Source: Candidatus Dormiibacterota bacterium (GTDB lineage Bacteria > Chloroflexota > Dormibacteria > UBA8260 > Bog-877). From it: a stretch of 27,524 nt of DNA. Made by a program: the position numbers and the translations under genes. Below are positions 8,774 to 17,150 of the stretch, piece by piece; the first letter of the stretch is position 1; each line of letters opens with the position of its first letter. The stretch is taken from NCBI GenBank assembly GCA_003164475.1, contig PLTL01000078.1, positions 1 to 27,524 on the forward strand, in the 5' to 3' direction. The notes under the pieces are model-generated. The model was not told the origin of the DNA. It ran no database searches and saw only the letters and a program-made list of their open reading frames with translations.

Positions 8774-10276
8774 ATGTCGGAAGTCGACCTTGATTTTCTA
8801 CGGCTCCCGCTCGGCCCCCTGACGGATGCCGCCCTCGAGGCCATGGCCGCAACCAAGGGGGTTGGGTACGGCGACATCCGGGTCCACCGGGATCGGGTCC
8901 AGGGCATCCATGTCCGTGAGCACGACCTGATCTCGCTGAGCGAGTCTCAGCCTCTCGGCTTCGGGGTCAGGCTGGTGGTTGACGGCTCCTGGGGCTTCGC
9001 CGCCTCCAGCGACCTGAGCCAGGACGGGGTGCGCCGGGCGGTCGGCGCGGCCGCTGAGATGGCCCGGCTGCTCCGGCCTCTGCTGGAGGAGCGGGTCGAG
9101 CTGGCTCCTGAGCCCGCCCATCGGGAGACCTGGGTCGGGGAGGTGGAGCTCAACCCCTTTGACGTCGCGGCCGACGCCAAGGTCAGCTTCATGCTGGAGG
9201 CCACCGACCGCTGCCTGCGGGCGGGTGCCAAGTTCGCTGAGTTCTACTGCCTGCAGGTCCAGGAGAACCGCTTCTTCGTGAGCACCGAGGGTTCCCGAAT
9301 CACCCAGCAGAGGGTGCGGCTGCACCCGGCCCTGGAGGCGGGGCTGGTCGACGAGCAGGGCTCAGGGCTGATCGAGACCATGCGTTCCACCGCCCGGCCG
9401 GTGGGGCGGGGCTGGGAGTACGTGGAGTCGCACGGCTTCCCGGATGAGGCGGAACGGATGGTGAGCTGGCTTCAGGAGAAGCTGGCCGCCCCGGCGGTGC
9501 GGCCGGGGGCCTACGACCTGGTCATCGATCCCTCCAATCTCTGGCTCACCATCCACGAGTCGGTGGCCCATGGCACCGAGCTGGACCGGGCCCTCGGCTA
9601 CGAGGCCAACTTCGCGGGTACGACCTTCGCCACCCCCGACCAGATCGGCTCGCTGCACTACGGATCTCCCCGGATGCACATCACCGGGGACCGGGTGGAG
9701 CCCAGCGGGCTGGCCACGGTCGGCTTCGACGACGAGGGGGTGGCGGCCCAGCGCTGGGACATCATCAGGGACGGGATCCTGGTGGGCTACCAGCTCAACC
9801 GCCAGATGGCCCACAAGTTCCAGCTGGCGCGCTCCAACGGCTGCGCCTACTCGGACAGCTGGAGCCACCTGCCCCTGCAGCGGATGCCCAACGTCTCGCT
9901 GCAGCCGGACCCGGATCGCGACACCAGCCTGGAGGAGCTCTTCGGCGAGGTGGAGGAGGGGATCTACATCCTCGGCGACAAGTCCTGGTCGATCGACCAG
10001 CAGCGCTACAACTTCCAGTTCACCGGCCAGCGCTTCTATCGGATCCACAAAGGACGCCTTAGCGGCCAGCTCCGCGACGTTGCCTACCAGTCCCGCACCC
10101 CGGACTTCTGGGGTCGGCTGGAGGCGGTGGGAGGGCGCTCCTCCTGGGAGCTCCAGGGCGCCTTCAACTGCGGCAAGGGAGAGCCGCAGCAGGTTGCCCC
10201 GGTCTCCCACGGCTGCCCCCCCGGTCTCTTCCGCCAGATCAAGGTGCTCAACGCCCGCGAGGAGGGTCGGAAGTGA
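8774..10276 (+). CDS. tldD: TldD family metalloprotease subunit
   Basis: 500 residues. GGAGGA at 8765-8770 precedes the ATG. The TldD zinc motif HExxxH is present as H261-E262-SVA-H266 in LTIHESVAHGTELD, and a downstream cysteine in AFNCGKG (C466) is placed where the family has its third ligand. TldD is the active chain of the TldD/TldE heterodimer, a cytosolic protease that takes unfolded peptides through a narrow channel and is known to mature microcin B17 and to act on CcdA. The tldE gene follows with a GTGA overlap. No peptide precursor or RiPP maturase is seen in the window, so the substrate is open. A hairpin separates it from the surface-protein gene, so it is probably transcribed separately. 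Confidence 0.95.
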   Translation: MSEVDLDFLRLPLGPLTDAALEAMAATKGVGYGDIRVHRDRVQGIHVREHDLISLSESQPLGFGVRLVVDGSWGFAASSDLSQDGVRRAVGAAAEMARLLRPLLEERVELAPEPAHRETWVGEVELNPFDVAADAKVSFMLEATDRCLRAGAKFAEFYCLQVQENRFFVSTEGSRITQQRVRLHPALEAGLVDEQGSGLIETMRSTARPVGRGWEYVESHGFPDEAERMVSWLQEKLAAPAVRPGAYDLVIDPSNLWLTIHESVAHGTELDRALGYEANFAGTTFATPDQIGSLHYGSPRMHITGDRVEPSGLATVGFDDEGVAAQRWDIIRDGILVGYQLNRQMAHKFQLARSNGCAYSDSWSHLPLQRMPNVSLQPDPDRDTSLEELFGEVEEGIYILGDKSWSIDQQRYNFQFTGQRFYRIHKGRLSGQLRDVAYQSRTPDFWGRLEAVGGRSSWELQGAFNCGKGEPQQVAPVSHGCPPGLFRQIKVLNAREEGRK

Positions 10277-11631
10277 GGCTGGACGAGATCCTCGACGCCG
10301 GGCTGAGTGAGGGGGCGGCGGTGGTGCTGGGCACCCGCTCCACGGTGGTCAACTTCCGCATCGCCAACAGCACCGTCACCACCAACGGCCGTGAGGAGTC
10401 CAACTCCGCGGGGGTGATCGCCATCGAGAACGATCAGGTGGGTGTCCAGAGTGCCGATGTCCACCTGCCCTCCCAGGTGCGGGAGCTGGCTTCGCAGGCC
10501 AGGGGGAGGGCGCTCCAGAGCCTGACCGCCCCCGACGCCATGCCCCTGCTGCTCCCCGAGGAGGTGCGGGACGGGCGGCCGGACGCCCTCGCCTCCGGGC
10601 CGGAATCCGCCCCCTCGGATCTGGAACCGATCCTGGACTCGACTCTCGCGGTCCTGGAGCGGACCCGTCAGGACGGACTGCGCTGCTACGGCTACGCTCA
10701 GGCCGCGACCGCCCGGGAGCAGCTGGGGACCCGCACCGGGGTCCGGCTGCGGGGCCTGCGCCAGGCCGCCTCCCTGTCGCTCACCCTCAAGACCTCAGAC
10801 CTGGCGCGAAGCGTCTGGACCGGAGCCACGGCCCAGCGGCTCTCCCAGATCGACCCCCAAACCATGTACCGAAAGGCGCGCCAGCGGCTCACGTGGACCA
10901 AGCGGTCGGTGCAGTTGCCGGCCGGCCATTACCAGGTCATCCTGGAGCCTTCGGCCACCTCCGATCTGGTCCTCCGGCTGCTCTGGGAGATGCACGCCCG
11001 GGGTGCCGACGAGGGCCGCACCGTCTTCACCGGCCCCTCCGGCTCCCGGGTGGGCGAGGCGATGTACGCGTCCTCGGTCACCCTGGAGAGCGACCCCCTG
11101 GCCCCCAACATGGCGGTCCCCAACTTCGTTCGGGCCCTGGGGTCCAGCGAGTACAGCTCGGTCTTCGACAACGGTCTCTCCACGCCCGCAACGATCTGGG
11201 TCGATGGTGGGGTCCAGCAGGAGCTGATCTGCCCTCGGCGCTGGGCCAAAGATCACGGGCACCCGGCCCGGCCCTACGTAGACAACCTCCGGATGCGGGG
11301 CACCGACACCACGGTCGAGCAGATGGTCGCCTCCACTGACCGGGCCCTGCTGGTGACCTCGCTCTGGTACATCCGGGACGTGGACCCCTCCACCCTGTTG
11401 CTCACCGGTCTCACCCGGGACGGGGTCTTCCTCGTCGAGCGTGGTGAGGTGGTTGGAGCGGTCAACAACTTCCGCTTCAACGAGAGCCCTGTGGGCGTAC
11501 TCGAGCGCACCGTCGAAGTTGGGCGCACTGAGCTGGCGCTCTCCCGCGAGATCGGTGATGAGATGCTCATCGAGGCACCTCCGATCCGCGTCGACGGCTT
11601 CTTCATGTCCTCGGTCTCCGACGCCATCTGA
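10273..11631 (+). CDS. tldE: TldE/PmbA, non-catalytic partner of TldD
   Basis: 452 residues from GTG 10273, which overlaps the tldD stop as GTGA; GGAGGG at 10261-10266 is the likely ribosome site. The sequence has no HExxxH motif, as expected for TldE, and ends in the typical C-terminal region (GLTRDGVFLVERGEVVGAV, NFRFNESPVGVLERTVEVG). It forms the heterodimer with TldD and is needed for its activity in known cases. Coupled translation would give equal amounts of the two chains. Confidence 0.93.
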   Translation: MRLDEILDAGLSEGAAVVLGTRSTVVNFRIANSTVTTNGREESNSAGVIAIENDQVGVQSADVHLPSQVRELASQARGRALQSLTAPDAMPLLLPEEVRDGRPDALASGPESAPSDLEPILDSTLAVLERTRQDGLRCYGYAQAATAREQLGTRTGVRLRGLRQAASLSLTLKTSDLARSVWTGATAQRLSQIDPQTMYRKARQRLTWTKRSVQLPAGHYQVILEPSATSDLVLRLLWEMHARGADEGRTVFTGPSGSRVGEAMYASSVTLESDPLAPNMAVPNFVRALGSSEYSSVFDNGLSTPATIWVDGGVQQELICPRRWAKDHGHPARPYVDNLRMRGTDTTVEQMVASTDRALLVTSLWYIRDVDPSTLLLTGLTRDGVFLVERGEVVGAVNNFRFNESPVGVLERTVEVGRTELALSREIGDEMLIEAPPIRVDGFFMSSVSDAI

Positions 11632-11967
11632 CTCCTGCCCCTGAGTGCGCTGCCCCGGGAGGGGCTCGGTCAGGTGGTGACCAGGAGCGGGGCCGGGGCG
11701 GGCCGATGGGCGTCTTGGCTGGGCCGCTGGAATGGGCCGCTGGTTGAACCCGAGCCGAAGCTTCTCGGGCCCGCCCAATCGGGGCTCGACCAGTTCCCCC
11801 GGTCTTATCGCCGGCGGGCTGGGTGATCCCACCTGACGGCTTGGTCCGGGTACCGGGTGGGCGGCCCGGGCGGGTTGGCCGTGACCGGCCGCCGCGCAGC
11901 TGGGATGGTGGCCTGATCCCGCCAGGCGCGCCCCCGTCAACCCAGGGTAGAGAATTGCCGGCAGAGC
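11632..11967. other. Intergenic region between tldE and the L,D-transpeptidase gene
   Basis: 336 bases without a credible gene. A small inverted repeat (CCCGAG at 11749-11754 with CTCGGG at 11764-11769) might end tldE transcription. TAGAGA at 11948-11953, 14 bases before the next ATG, resembles a -10 but has no matching -35. Confidence 0.4.
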
Positions 11968-13413
11968 ATGGAAGCCCGATTTAGGCCTGGTCCCACGGAT
12001 GCGGTGACGCGACGTCGCCGCCAGTCGGCAGTGTCGGCACGCACCTCGCACCGCCGCCGCTGGATCTTCCTTGGGGTGGCCGCCCTGGTGGTGGCCGCCG
12101 CGGTCGACCTCCCTCTGGCCTACGTCAGCTCCGCGCAGGTGACGCACCAGGCCAAGAGCCTCAGTGCCACCTGGGCCCGCGACCAGAGTGAGGGCATCAC
12201 CGCAACTGCCCTGGTGTCACTGCGGCGGGAGCTGAAATTGGCCCACGACCAGTCCTGGTGGTTCCCCGGCTACTGGTTCGCGTCCCCGCAGGCGACCCTG
12301 AGCAGGCTGCGCGCCTCGACCGCCGAGACCTGGTCCCGGGCCATGAGCCAGGGCCGCCGGTCAGCCGGGACCTACCTCACCGAGTACCGGCGGTTCGTCG
12401 GCCAGAACCCGGCCTGGCTCAGCCTGACCCAGGATCAGGTCGACTCCAGTTGGCCTGCCGAGCTGGCCAAGGCCAGGACCCCGGGCGCTCTGGCGCTGCT
12501 CTCGGCGAGGTGGGAGCGGGACCTGAGCCGGGTCACGAGCGCGGTCAGCTCCTCGGAGGCCGGCCTGGTCGCCACCGTCCCGGTCAGCAAGTCGGGTGGG
12601 GTCGTCGCCGAGGCCGCGGCGGTGGAGCAGCTCGCCAGCGCCGACGGGCTCTCGGAGCTGCATGTGCCCCAGGACGCCGCCGCCCTGCAGGAGGCGCTCA
12701 GCTCAGGCAAGCCCAGCAGCGCCGCGAGTGCGGCGCTGGCCGGGCAGATCTACGACCTCCAGGCTGAGATCGGGCTCGATCAGCAGGTCACCAACCTGGG
12801 TCACACCGTGATGGGACTGGTGGATCAGGCGACGTTCGAGGGGATCCCCACCTCGGCGGCCTTGCTGAGCCAGTACAACTCCGCCCATGGTGCCCTTGGC
12901 TCGGCTCAGACCGTAGCTCAGCTGGCCGAGGTCCAGACCAGGCTGGAGCAGATCCAGCAGGGCGTCCAGCCGATCCTCACGGCCCACCAGTGCGGGCACA
13001 GCTCCTACTCCGGCAAGTCGATCTACATCTCGATCTCACTGGAGGAGATGATCTTCTACGACAACGGTTGCGCGGTCAACGCCACCCCCGTCACCACCGG
13101 CCGGCCCCAGCTTCCGACCCCTGCCGGGACCTTCTCCATCTTCCTCAAGCAGAGCCCGGTTGAATTCATCTCGCCCTGGCCGCCCAGCTCGCCCTACTAC
13201 TACTCGCCGGTCCTGATCCAGTACGCGATGGAATTCCTCACCGGGGGCTACTACATCCACAGCGCCCAGTGGGAGACCACTGACGACTTCGGCCCTGGGA
13301 GCCAGTACATTCCAGCCGACGCCAGCCACGGCTGCGTCCACACTCCGACCTCGGTGATGGCCTGGGCCTACGGCTGGACCCCGCTGGGCACCCCCGTCGT
13401 GATCAGCTCTTGA
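11968..13413 (+). CDS. Membrane-anchored L,D-transpeptidase (YkuD domain)
   Basis: 481 residues. A basic cytoplasmic stretch (TRRRRQS, SHRRRW) precedes one membrane segment (about residues 32-53), so the rest is outside the membrane. Residues about 60-340 are Ala/Gln-rich and helical with no recognised domain. The C-terminal YkuD domain (about 345-481) carries GRPQLPTPAGTF, a catalytic-region histidine in YYIHSAQW and the nucleophile motif SHGCVH with C456. These enzymes form 3-3 peptidoglycan cross-links or attach proteins to peptidoglycan. The residue after the motif is H rather than the more usual R/N. The MarR gene begins within its stop codon (TTGA), suggesting co-expression. The enzyme class is clear; the role of the long stalk is not known. 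Confidence 0.88.
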   Translation: MEARFRPGPTDAVTRRRRQSAVSARTSHRRRWIFLGVAALVVAAAVDLPLAYVSSAQVTHQAKSLSATWARDQSEGITATALVSLRRELKLAHDQSWWFPGYWFASPQATLSRLRASTAETWSRAMSQGRRSAGTYLTEYRRFVGQNPAWLSLTQDQVDSSWPAELAKARTPGALALLSARWERDLSRVTSAVSSSEAGLVATVPVSKSGGVVAEAAAVEQLASADGLSELHVPQDAAALQEALSSGKPSSAASAALAGQIYDLQAEIGLDQQVTNLGHTVMGLVDQATFEGIPTSAALLSQYNSAHGALGSAQTVAQLAEVQTRLEQIQQGVQPILTAHQCGHSSYSGKSIYISISLEEMIFYDNGCAVNATPVTTGRPQLPTPAGTFSIFLKQSPVEFISPWPPSSPYYYSPVLIQYAMEFLTGGYYIHSAQWETTDDFGPGSQYIPADASHGCVHTPTSVMAWAYGWTPLGTPVVISS

Positions 13414-13949
13414 GCCGCTTGCCCCAGCTCGGCCCGTCATCCGCAGCGCCGTCCGCACCTCCTGCGGTCAGCCCCGAGCTGGTCGAGCAGCTGGCCTTTC
13501 GCAGCCAGCTGCGCTACATATTCCGGCGAGCTTTGAACATGCTCGACGCCGCCGCGTCCGAGGCCGGGCTCACCCCCCTGGGGTACCACGCTGTGCTGGT
13601 GCTCGGAGGAGCCGGAGTGGCGGGCGTCCCGGAGCACGAGCTGGTGGAGCAGCTGGCCTCGAGCCGGGCCCACATCTCGGTGCTGAGCCGCTCCCTGCTC
13701 GAGGCGGGTCTGGTCCGCCGCAGCCAGCTTCCCGAGGACCGGCGCCGGATCATGCTCAGCCTCACCGAGGAGGGGTGGAAGGTGGTTGCCGAGATCGCTA
13801 AGCGCCACCGGGAGCGGATGCGCGAACTGGTCCAGGGCTGGGAGCCCAGCGCCTTCGAGCAGGTGCTGGAGCGGATCATGCAGGTGTACCTGGGACTTGA
13901 GGGGAGAGTGAGGGTGGAGCGGCTGGAGCCGGCGCCTCCCCCCGGCTGA
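13410..13949 (+). CDS. MarR family transcriptional regulator
   Basis: 179 residues from TTG 13410, which overlaps the stop of the transpeptidase gene. No other start codon occurs before Met44, inside the first helix, so TTG is the best choice although no clear Shine-Dalgarno site is present. The winged helix-turn-helix is complete: LTPLGYHAVLVL (helix 2), HELVEQLASSRAHISVLSRSLLEAGLV (recognition region) and RRSQLPEDRRRIMLSLTEEG (wing with the family's DxRR signature), followed by C-terminal dimerisation helices. MarR proteins bind palindromic operators and respond to small ligands or oxidation. Its ligand and targets are unknown; the nearest candidate target is its own operon. Confidence 0.92.
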   Translation: MSRLPQLGPSSAAPSAPPAVSPELVEQLAFRSQLRYIFRRALNMLDAAASEAGLTPLGYHAVLVLGGAGVAGVPEHELVEQLASSRAHISVLSRSLLEAGLVRRSQLPEDRRRIMLSLTEEGWKVVAEIAKRHRERMRELVQGWEPSAFEQVLERIMQVYLGLEGRVRVERLEPAPPPG

Positions 13950-14425
13950 CCCCAGGCCTGGCCAACGACGCCCAGGGATGGCCGGATGGCACCCGGAGCC
14001 CCAGCCTGATGTGGCATGGCTGGCTGGGGGAGCCCCCACCGCAGCGGCCGGCCAGACCGGGAACTCGGCGTGCGGGTGGGGGCATGCCTTCGCCGAGCCT
14101 TGGCCTGGTGGCGCCCGCCGATGAGCGGTCAGGCGCAGGCGACTGGGCGCAGGCGCCGCCGCTCTCCGGAGCTGTGGGACCTAGCGCCGCGCGGGCTTAT
14201 ACGGCTACCAGACTGAGGCGCCAGCGGCCGTCAGGAATGCGGGGGGAGGGGCTATCACCGCGCCGCGCACCTGCGCGGCCTCGGCCCCGGCGCGTCGGTG
14301 ATGTTCTCCCACTCCTCCGGACTCCCCATCCTTCCCGGCAGACTCGATCAGGGGGCTGCTCCCGCTCTGCTCAGGGACGTGCCGCCCACCCGAGGGCATG
14401 ACCTCTTCCCCGCGATCCAGCACCC
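13950..14425. other. Convergent intergenic region after the MarR gene
   Basis: 476 bases between convergent genes. Frames here are rich in Arg, Pro and Gly without family signatures. GGGGG/CCCCC at about 14026-14037 and a repeated GGCGCAGGCG near 14131-14157 are visible, but I can assign no function. Confidence 0.4.
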
Positions 14426-15748
14426 TCAGCGACGGATGCGGGCGATCAGCGGCTCGAGCACCGTCGTGAGCGTCGGCTCGCCGATCTCCTGCAGCTCGTA
14501 GCCCACGTGGCGGAGCGGGTGGTGGGAGTGGATCAGACGGCCGAGGTCAAACGGGGTCCCCGTCACCACCACGTCGCACTCGGCGGCGTTGATGGTAGCC
14601 TCCAGCTCGCGCAGCTGGGCGTCTGAGTACCCCATCGCCGGCAGCACTCGGTCGAGCTGGGCAAAGCGGCGGAACACCTCGGCGATCGTCCCCACCGCGT
14701 ATGGCCGGGGATCGATGCACTCGGCGACGCCCGCCTGCTGGGCGGCCACCGTGGCCGCGCCGAAGCTCATGCCGCCGTGGGTGAGCGTCGGCCCGTCCTC
14801 GACCACCAGCGCCCGCAGCCCACGCAGCGAGGGCCCATCCTGAAGGGTCAGCGGCGAGGCGGCCCGGATCACCGTGGCCGACGGGTTGACGGCCGCGATG
14901 TTGGTCAGCACCCTCCCGGTCGCCTCCAGCCCGGCGCTGTCGACCTTGTTGACGACGATGACATCGGCCATGCGCAGGTTGGCCTCCCCGGGGTGGTAGG
15001 CGAGCTCATCACCCGCCCGCAGGGGATCGACGATCACGATGTGCAGTTGGGGCCGGTAGAAGGGCAGGTCGTTGTTGCCGCCGTCCCAGACGATGACGTC
15101 GGCCTCGGCCTGGGCCTGAGCCAGGATCTCGCCGTAATCGACCCCGGCATACATGACCATTCCCAGCTCGACTGGGCGTTCGTACTCCTCGCGCTCCTCC
15201 ACCGTCGGGTGCGAGGCATCGATGTCGGCCAGGGAAGCGAAGCGCTGGACGCGCATCGAGGTCAGGTCCCCGTAGGGCATGGGGTGGCGCACCAGCGCAA
15301 CGCGCAGGCCGCGGTCGAGCAGGATCTGCCCGACCCGACGGGTGGTCTGGCTCTTGCCGGCCCCGGTGCGCACCGCGCAGACCGCGACCACCGGCCGCTC
15401 GCTCCTGAGCATGGTCGACCGCGCGCCGAGGAGGCTGAAGTCGGCGCCGGCCGCGAGCACCATCGAGCCTCGGTGCATGACGTCGACGTGGGCGACGTCC
15501 GAGTACGCGAAGACCACTTCGTCCGCGCGAGTCTCCTCGATCAGCCGTGCCAGATCCTCCTCCGGTCGGATCTGAATGCCGGCGGGATAGCGGGGCCCGG
15601 CGAGCTCGGGCGGGTACCTCCGGTCCGCGATCCCGGGGATCTGAGTGGCGGTGAAGGCCACGACCTCGGCGTCAGGGTTGTCGCGATAGACCACGTTGAA
15701 GTTGTGGAAATCGCGCCCGCCGGCTCCCATGATGATGACCCGCCGCAT
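14426..15748 (-). CDS. Cyclic 2,3-diphosphoglycerate synthetase-like P-loop GTPase
   Basis: 440 residues from ATG 15748, with GGAGGA six bases upstream. The N-terminus (RRVIIMGAGGRDFHNFN) is a Rossmann-like start typical of the family. A P-loop follows (RTGAGKSQTTR, residues 127-137), then VIVVNKVDS, an NKxD-type guanine-recognition motif, and a conserved VWDGGNNDLPF segment. The founding member, from methanogens, makes cyclic 2,3-diphosphoglycerate, but many bacteria without that solute carry homologues, so the bacterial reaction is uncertain. The ornithine carbamoyltransferase gene lies 11 bases upstream on the same strand, pointing to a role around carbamoyl-phosphate or arginine metabolism. 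That link is inference from context; the family assignment is good. Confidence 0.85.
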   Translation of the reverse strand: MRRVIIMGAGGRDFHNFNVVYRDNPDAEVVAFTATQIPGIADRRYPPELAGPRYPAGIQIRPEEDLARLIEETRADEVVFAYSDVAHVDVMHRGSMVLAAGADFSLLGARSTMLRSERPVVAVCAVRTGAGKSQTTRRVGQILLDRGLRVALVRHPMPYGDLTSMRVQRFASLADIDASHPTVEEREEYERPVELGMVMYAGVDYGEILAQAQAEADVIVWDGGNNDLPFYRPQLHIVIVDPLRAGDELAYHPGEANLRMADVIVVNKVDSAGLEATGRVLTNIAAVNPSATVIRAASPLTLQDGPSLRGLRALVVEDGPTLTHGGMSFGAATVAAQQAGVAECIDPRPYAVGTIAEVFRRFAQLDRVLPAMGYSDAQLRELEATINAAECDVVVTGTPFDLGRLIHSHHPLRHVGYELQEIGEPTLTTVLEPLIARIRR

Positions 15749-15759
15749 GGAGTTCCTCC

Positions 15760-16755
15760 TCAGTCTGGACTGGTGCTGCCAACTGGACGCAGAGCATCCG
15801 TCAGCAGGGCCCACAGGATGGCCTGCTCGGTGGGCAGGCGGTTGGCAGCCTGCTGGAAGACGCGTGACTGGGGCCCGTCGATGACCGCGGCGGTGACCTC
15901 CTCGCCGCGGTGCGCGGGCAGACAGTGCAGGAAGAGGGCGTCGGGATGCGCGCGCCGCAACAGCTCGACGTTGACCTGGTAGGGCGCCAACGCCTGGCGA
16001 CGCACCTCTTCGTCTGCCTCCGGTTTTCCCATCGAGGTCCAGACGTCGGTGTAGACCGCGTCGGCGCCGCCAACCGCCTCGGCGGGGTCGCAGGTGACGA
16101 CCACGGTGGAGCCGCTCGCCTGCGCCGCCCGGCGCGCGTCATCGACGATCTTCGGGTCGGGCTCGTACCCCGGTGGAGTTGCCACGGTGATGTCGATGCC
16201 GAGCAGGGCACACCCCTCGATCAGGCTGTGGGTGACGTTGGCCCCGTCGCCCACGTAGGCGACCCGTCGGCCCGTGAGGCTGGGCCAGCACTCGACCAGG
16301 GTCAGGAGGTCGGCGATGCTCTGGCAGGGGTGGTGGCCGTCGGTCAGGGCGTTGATGACGGGGATGGTCGCGGCCCGTGCGAAACGGTGGACGTCGTCGT
16401 CCCGATAGGTGCGGGTCACGTAGGCGCGCGAATAGGCGCTGATCACGCGCGCGGTGTCCTCTATGGTCTCGCCGCGGTCGAGCTGGAGGTCGTGGGGGCC
16501 CACTGAAAGTGGGATTCCGCCCAGGTGCGCGATGGCGGTCTCGAACGAGATGCGGGTGCGGGTCGAGAACTTGGTGAAGTGGAGGACGACGGTGTCCCCC
16601 CGCAGGCAGGCATCGGCCGAGTAAGGCTCACGCTTGAATCGGGCCGACGCCTCAAGGAGAAAACGCAGGTTTTCGGATCCCAGGTCGAGGGTACGGAGAA
16701 GGTCCTTGGGCCCCCGCCGGGGTGGTGCGACCGCGTCGATGCCACCGGCCTCCAT
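15760..16755 (-). CDS. argF: Ornithine carbamoyltransferase
   Basis: 331 residues, normal for the family. All signatures are present: STRTR (residues 64-68) and HPCQ (142-145) bind carbamoyl phosphate, SMG (241-243) is the ornithine loop, and HCLPAHRGEEV (277-287) holds the catalytic cysteine region. It condenses carbamoyl phosphate and ornithine to citrulline in the cytosol, or runs in reverse in arginine fermentation. The start is the first possible one, because TAG lies two codons upstream in frame; no strong ribosome site is seen. No other arginine gene and no carbamate kinase is in the window, so an anabolic (argF) or catabolic (arcB) role cannot be decided. The cDPGS-like gene follows after 11 bases, so the two are probably one operon. 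Confidence 0.93.
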   Translation of the reverse strand: MEAGGIDAVAPPRRGPKDLLRTLDLGSENLRFLLEASARFKREPYSADACLRGDTVVLHFTKFSTRTRISFETAIAHLGGIPLSVGPHDLQLDRGETIEDTARVISAYSRAYVTRTYRDDDVHRFARAATIPVINALTDGHHPCQSIADLLTLVECWPSLTGRRVAYVGDGANVTHSLIEGCALLGIDITVATPPGYEPDPKIVDDARRAAQASGSTVVVTCDPAEAVGGADAVYTDVWTSMGKPEADEEVRRQALAPYQVNVELLRRAHPDALFLHCLPAHRGEEVTAAVIDGPQSRVFQQAANRLPTEQAILWALLTDALRPVGSTSPD

Positions 16756-17150
16756 CCGCTAGCGCACCCCTGACACGGCGTGGCGGTGGCGGCCGGGAGC
16801 CGGCGCGAGGTCGTGGAGGGGACAGCTCCCGGGGTCGGGCATGCCCCAAGGCTACCAGCCTGCACCACCTCGGTTCTGGGCCCGAGTGCCCCGCTGCCGG
16901 CCCGAGGTACCTTAGCGGGGTCATCGCAGCGGGCGTCAGGAGGCAGGAGTGCAGCTAGATCGGGCGAGGTCCCCCACGTGAGACCGGCAGCGAATCCACC
17001 TCTCGCGGCCCTTGAGTTCCTGGAGCGCCCGCCGGAGGGGGTCGATCACCTCCAGTTTGTAATCGGCAGCATCCGCCAGGTTGCCGATCCCGGTCGGCCT
17101 CGCTTCGGCTTGCGTCAGGTCGCGCCCGCGGGGCTGGGTCCTCCCTGCCG
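16756..17150. other. Divergent intergenic region between the OTC gene and moeA
   Basis: 395 bases. It should contain the promoters of both genes, but none is clear. On the minus strand CTGGTAGCCT near 16850 resembles CTGGTAGCAT in front of the M16 operon. Bases 16981-17100 show GC periodicity that fits a minus-strand frame (stop at 16936), but no family is recognisable and the start is not supported. Confidence 0.35.

Noticed and set aside
10795..12147. Long minus-strand frame of 450 codons opposite tldE and the transpeptidase gene
   Set aside because: It is the antisense shadow of clear tldE coding and has low-complexity composition without any family signature.
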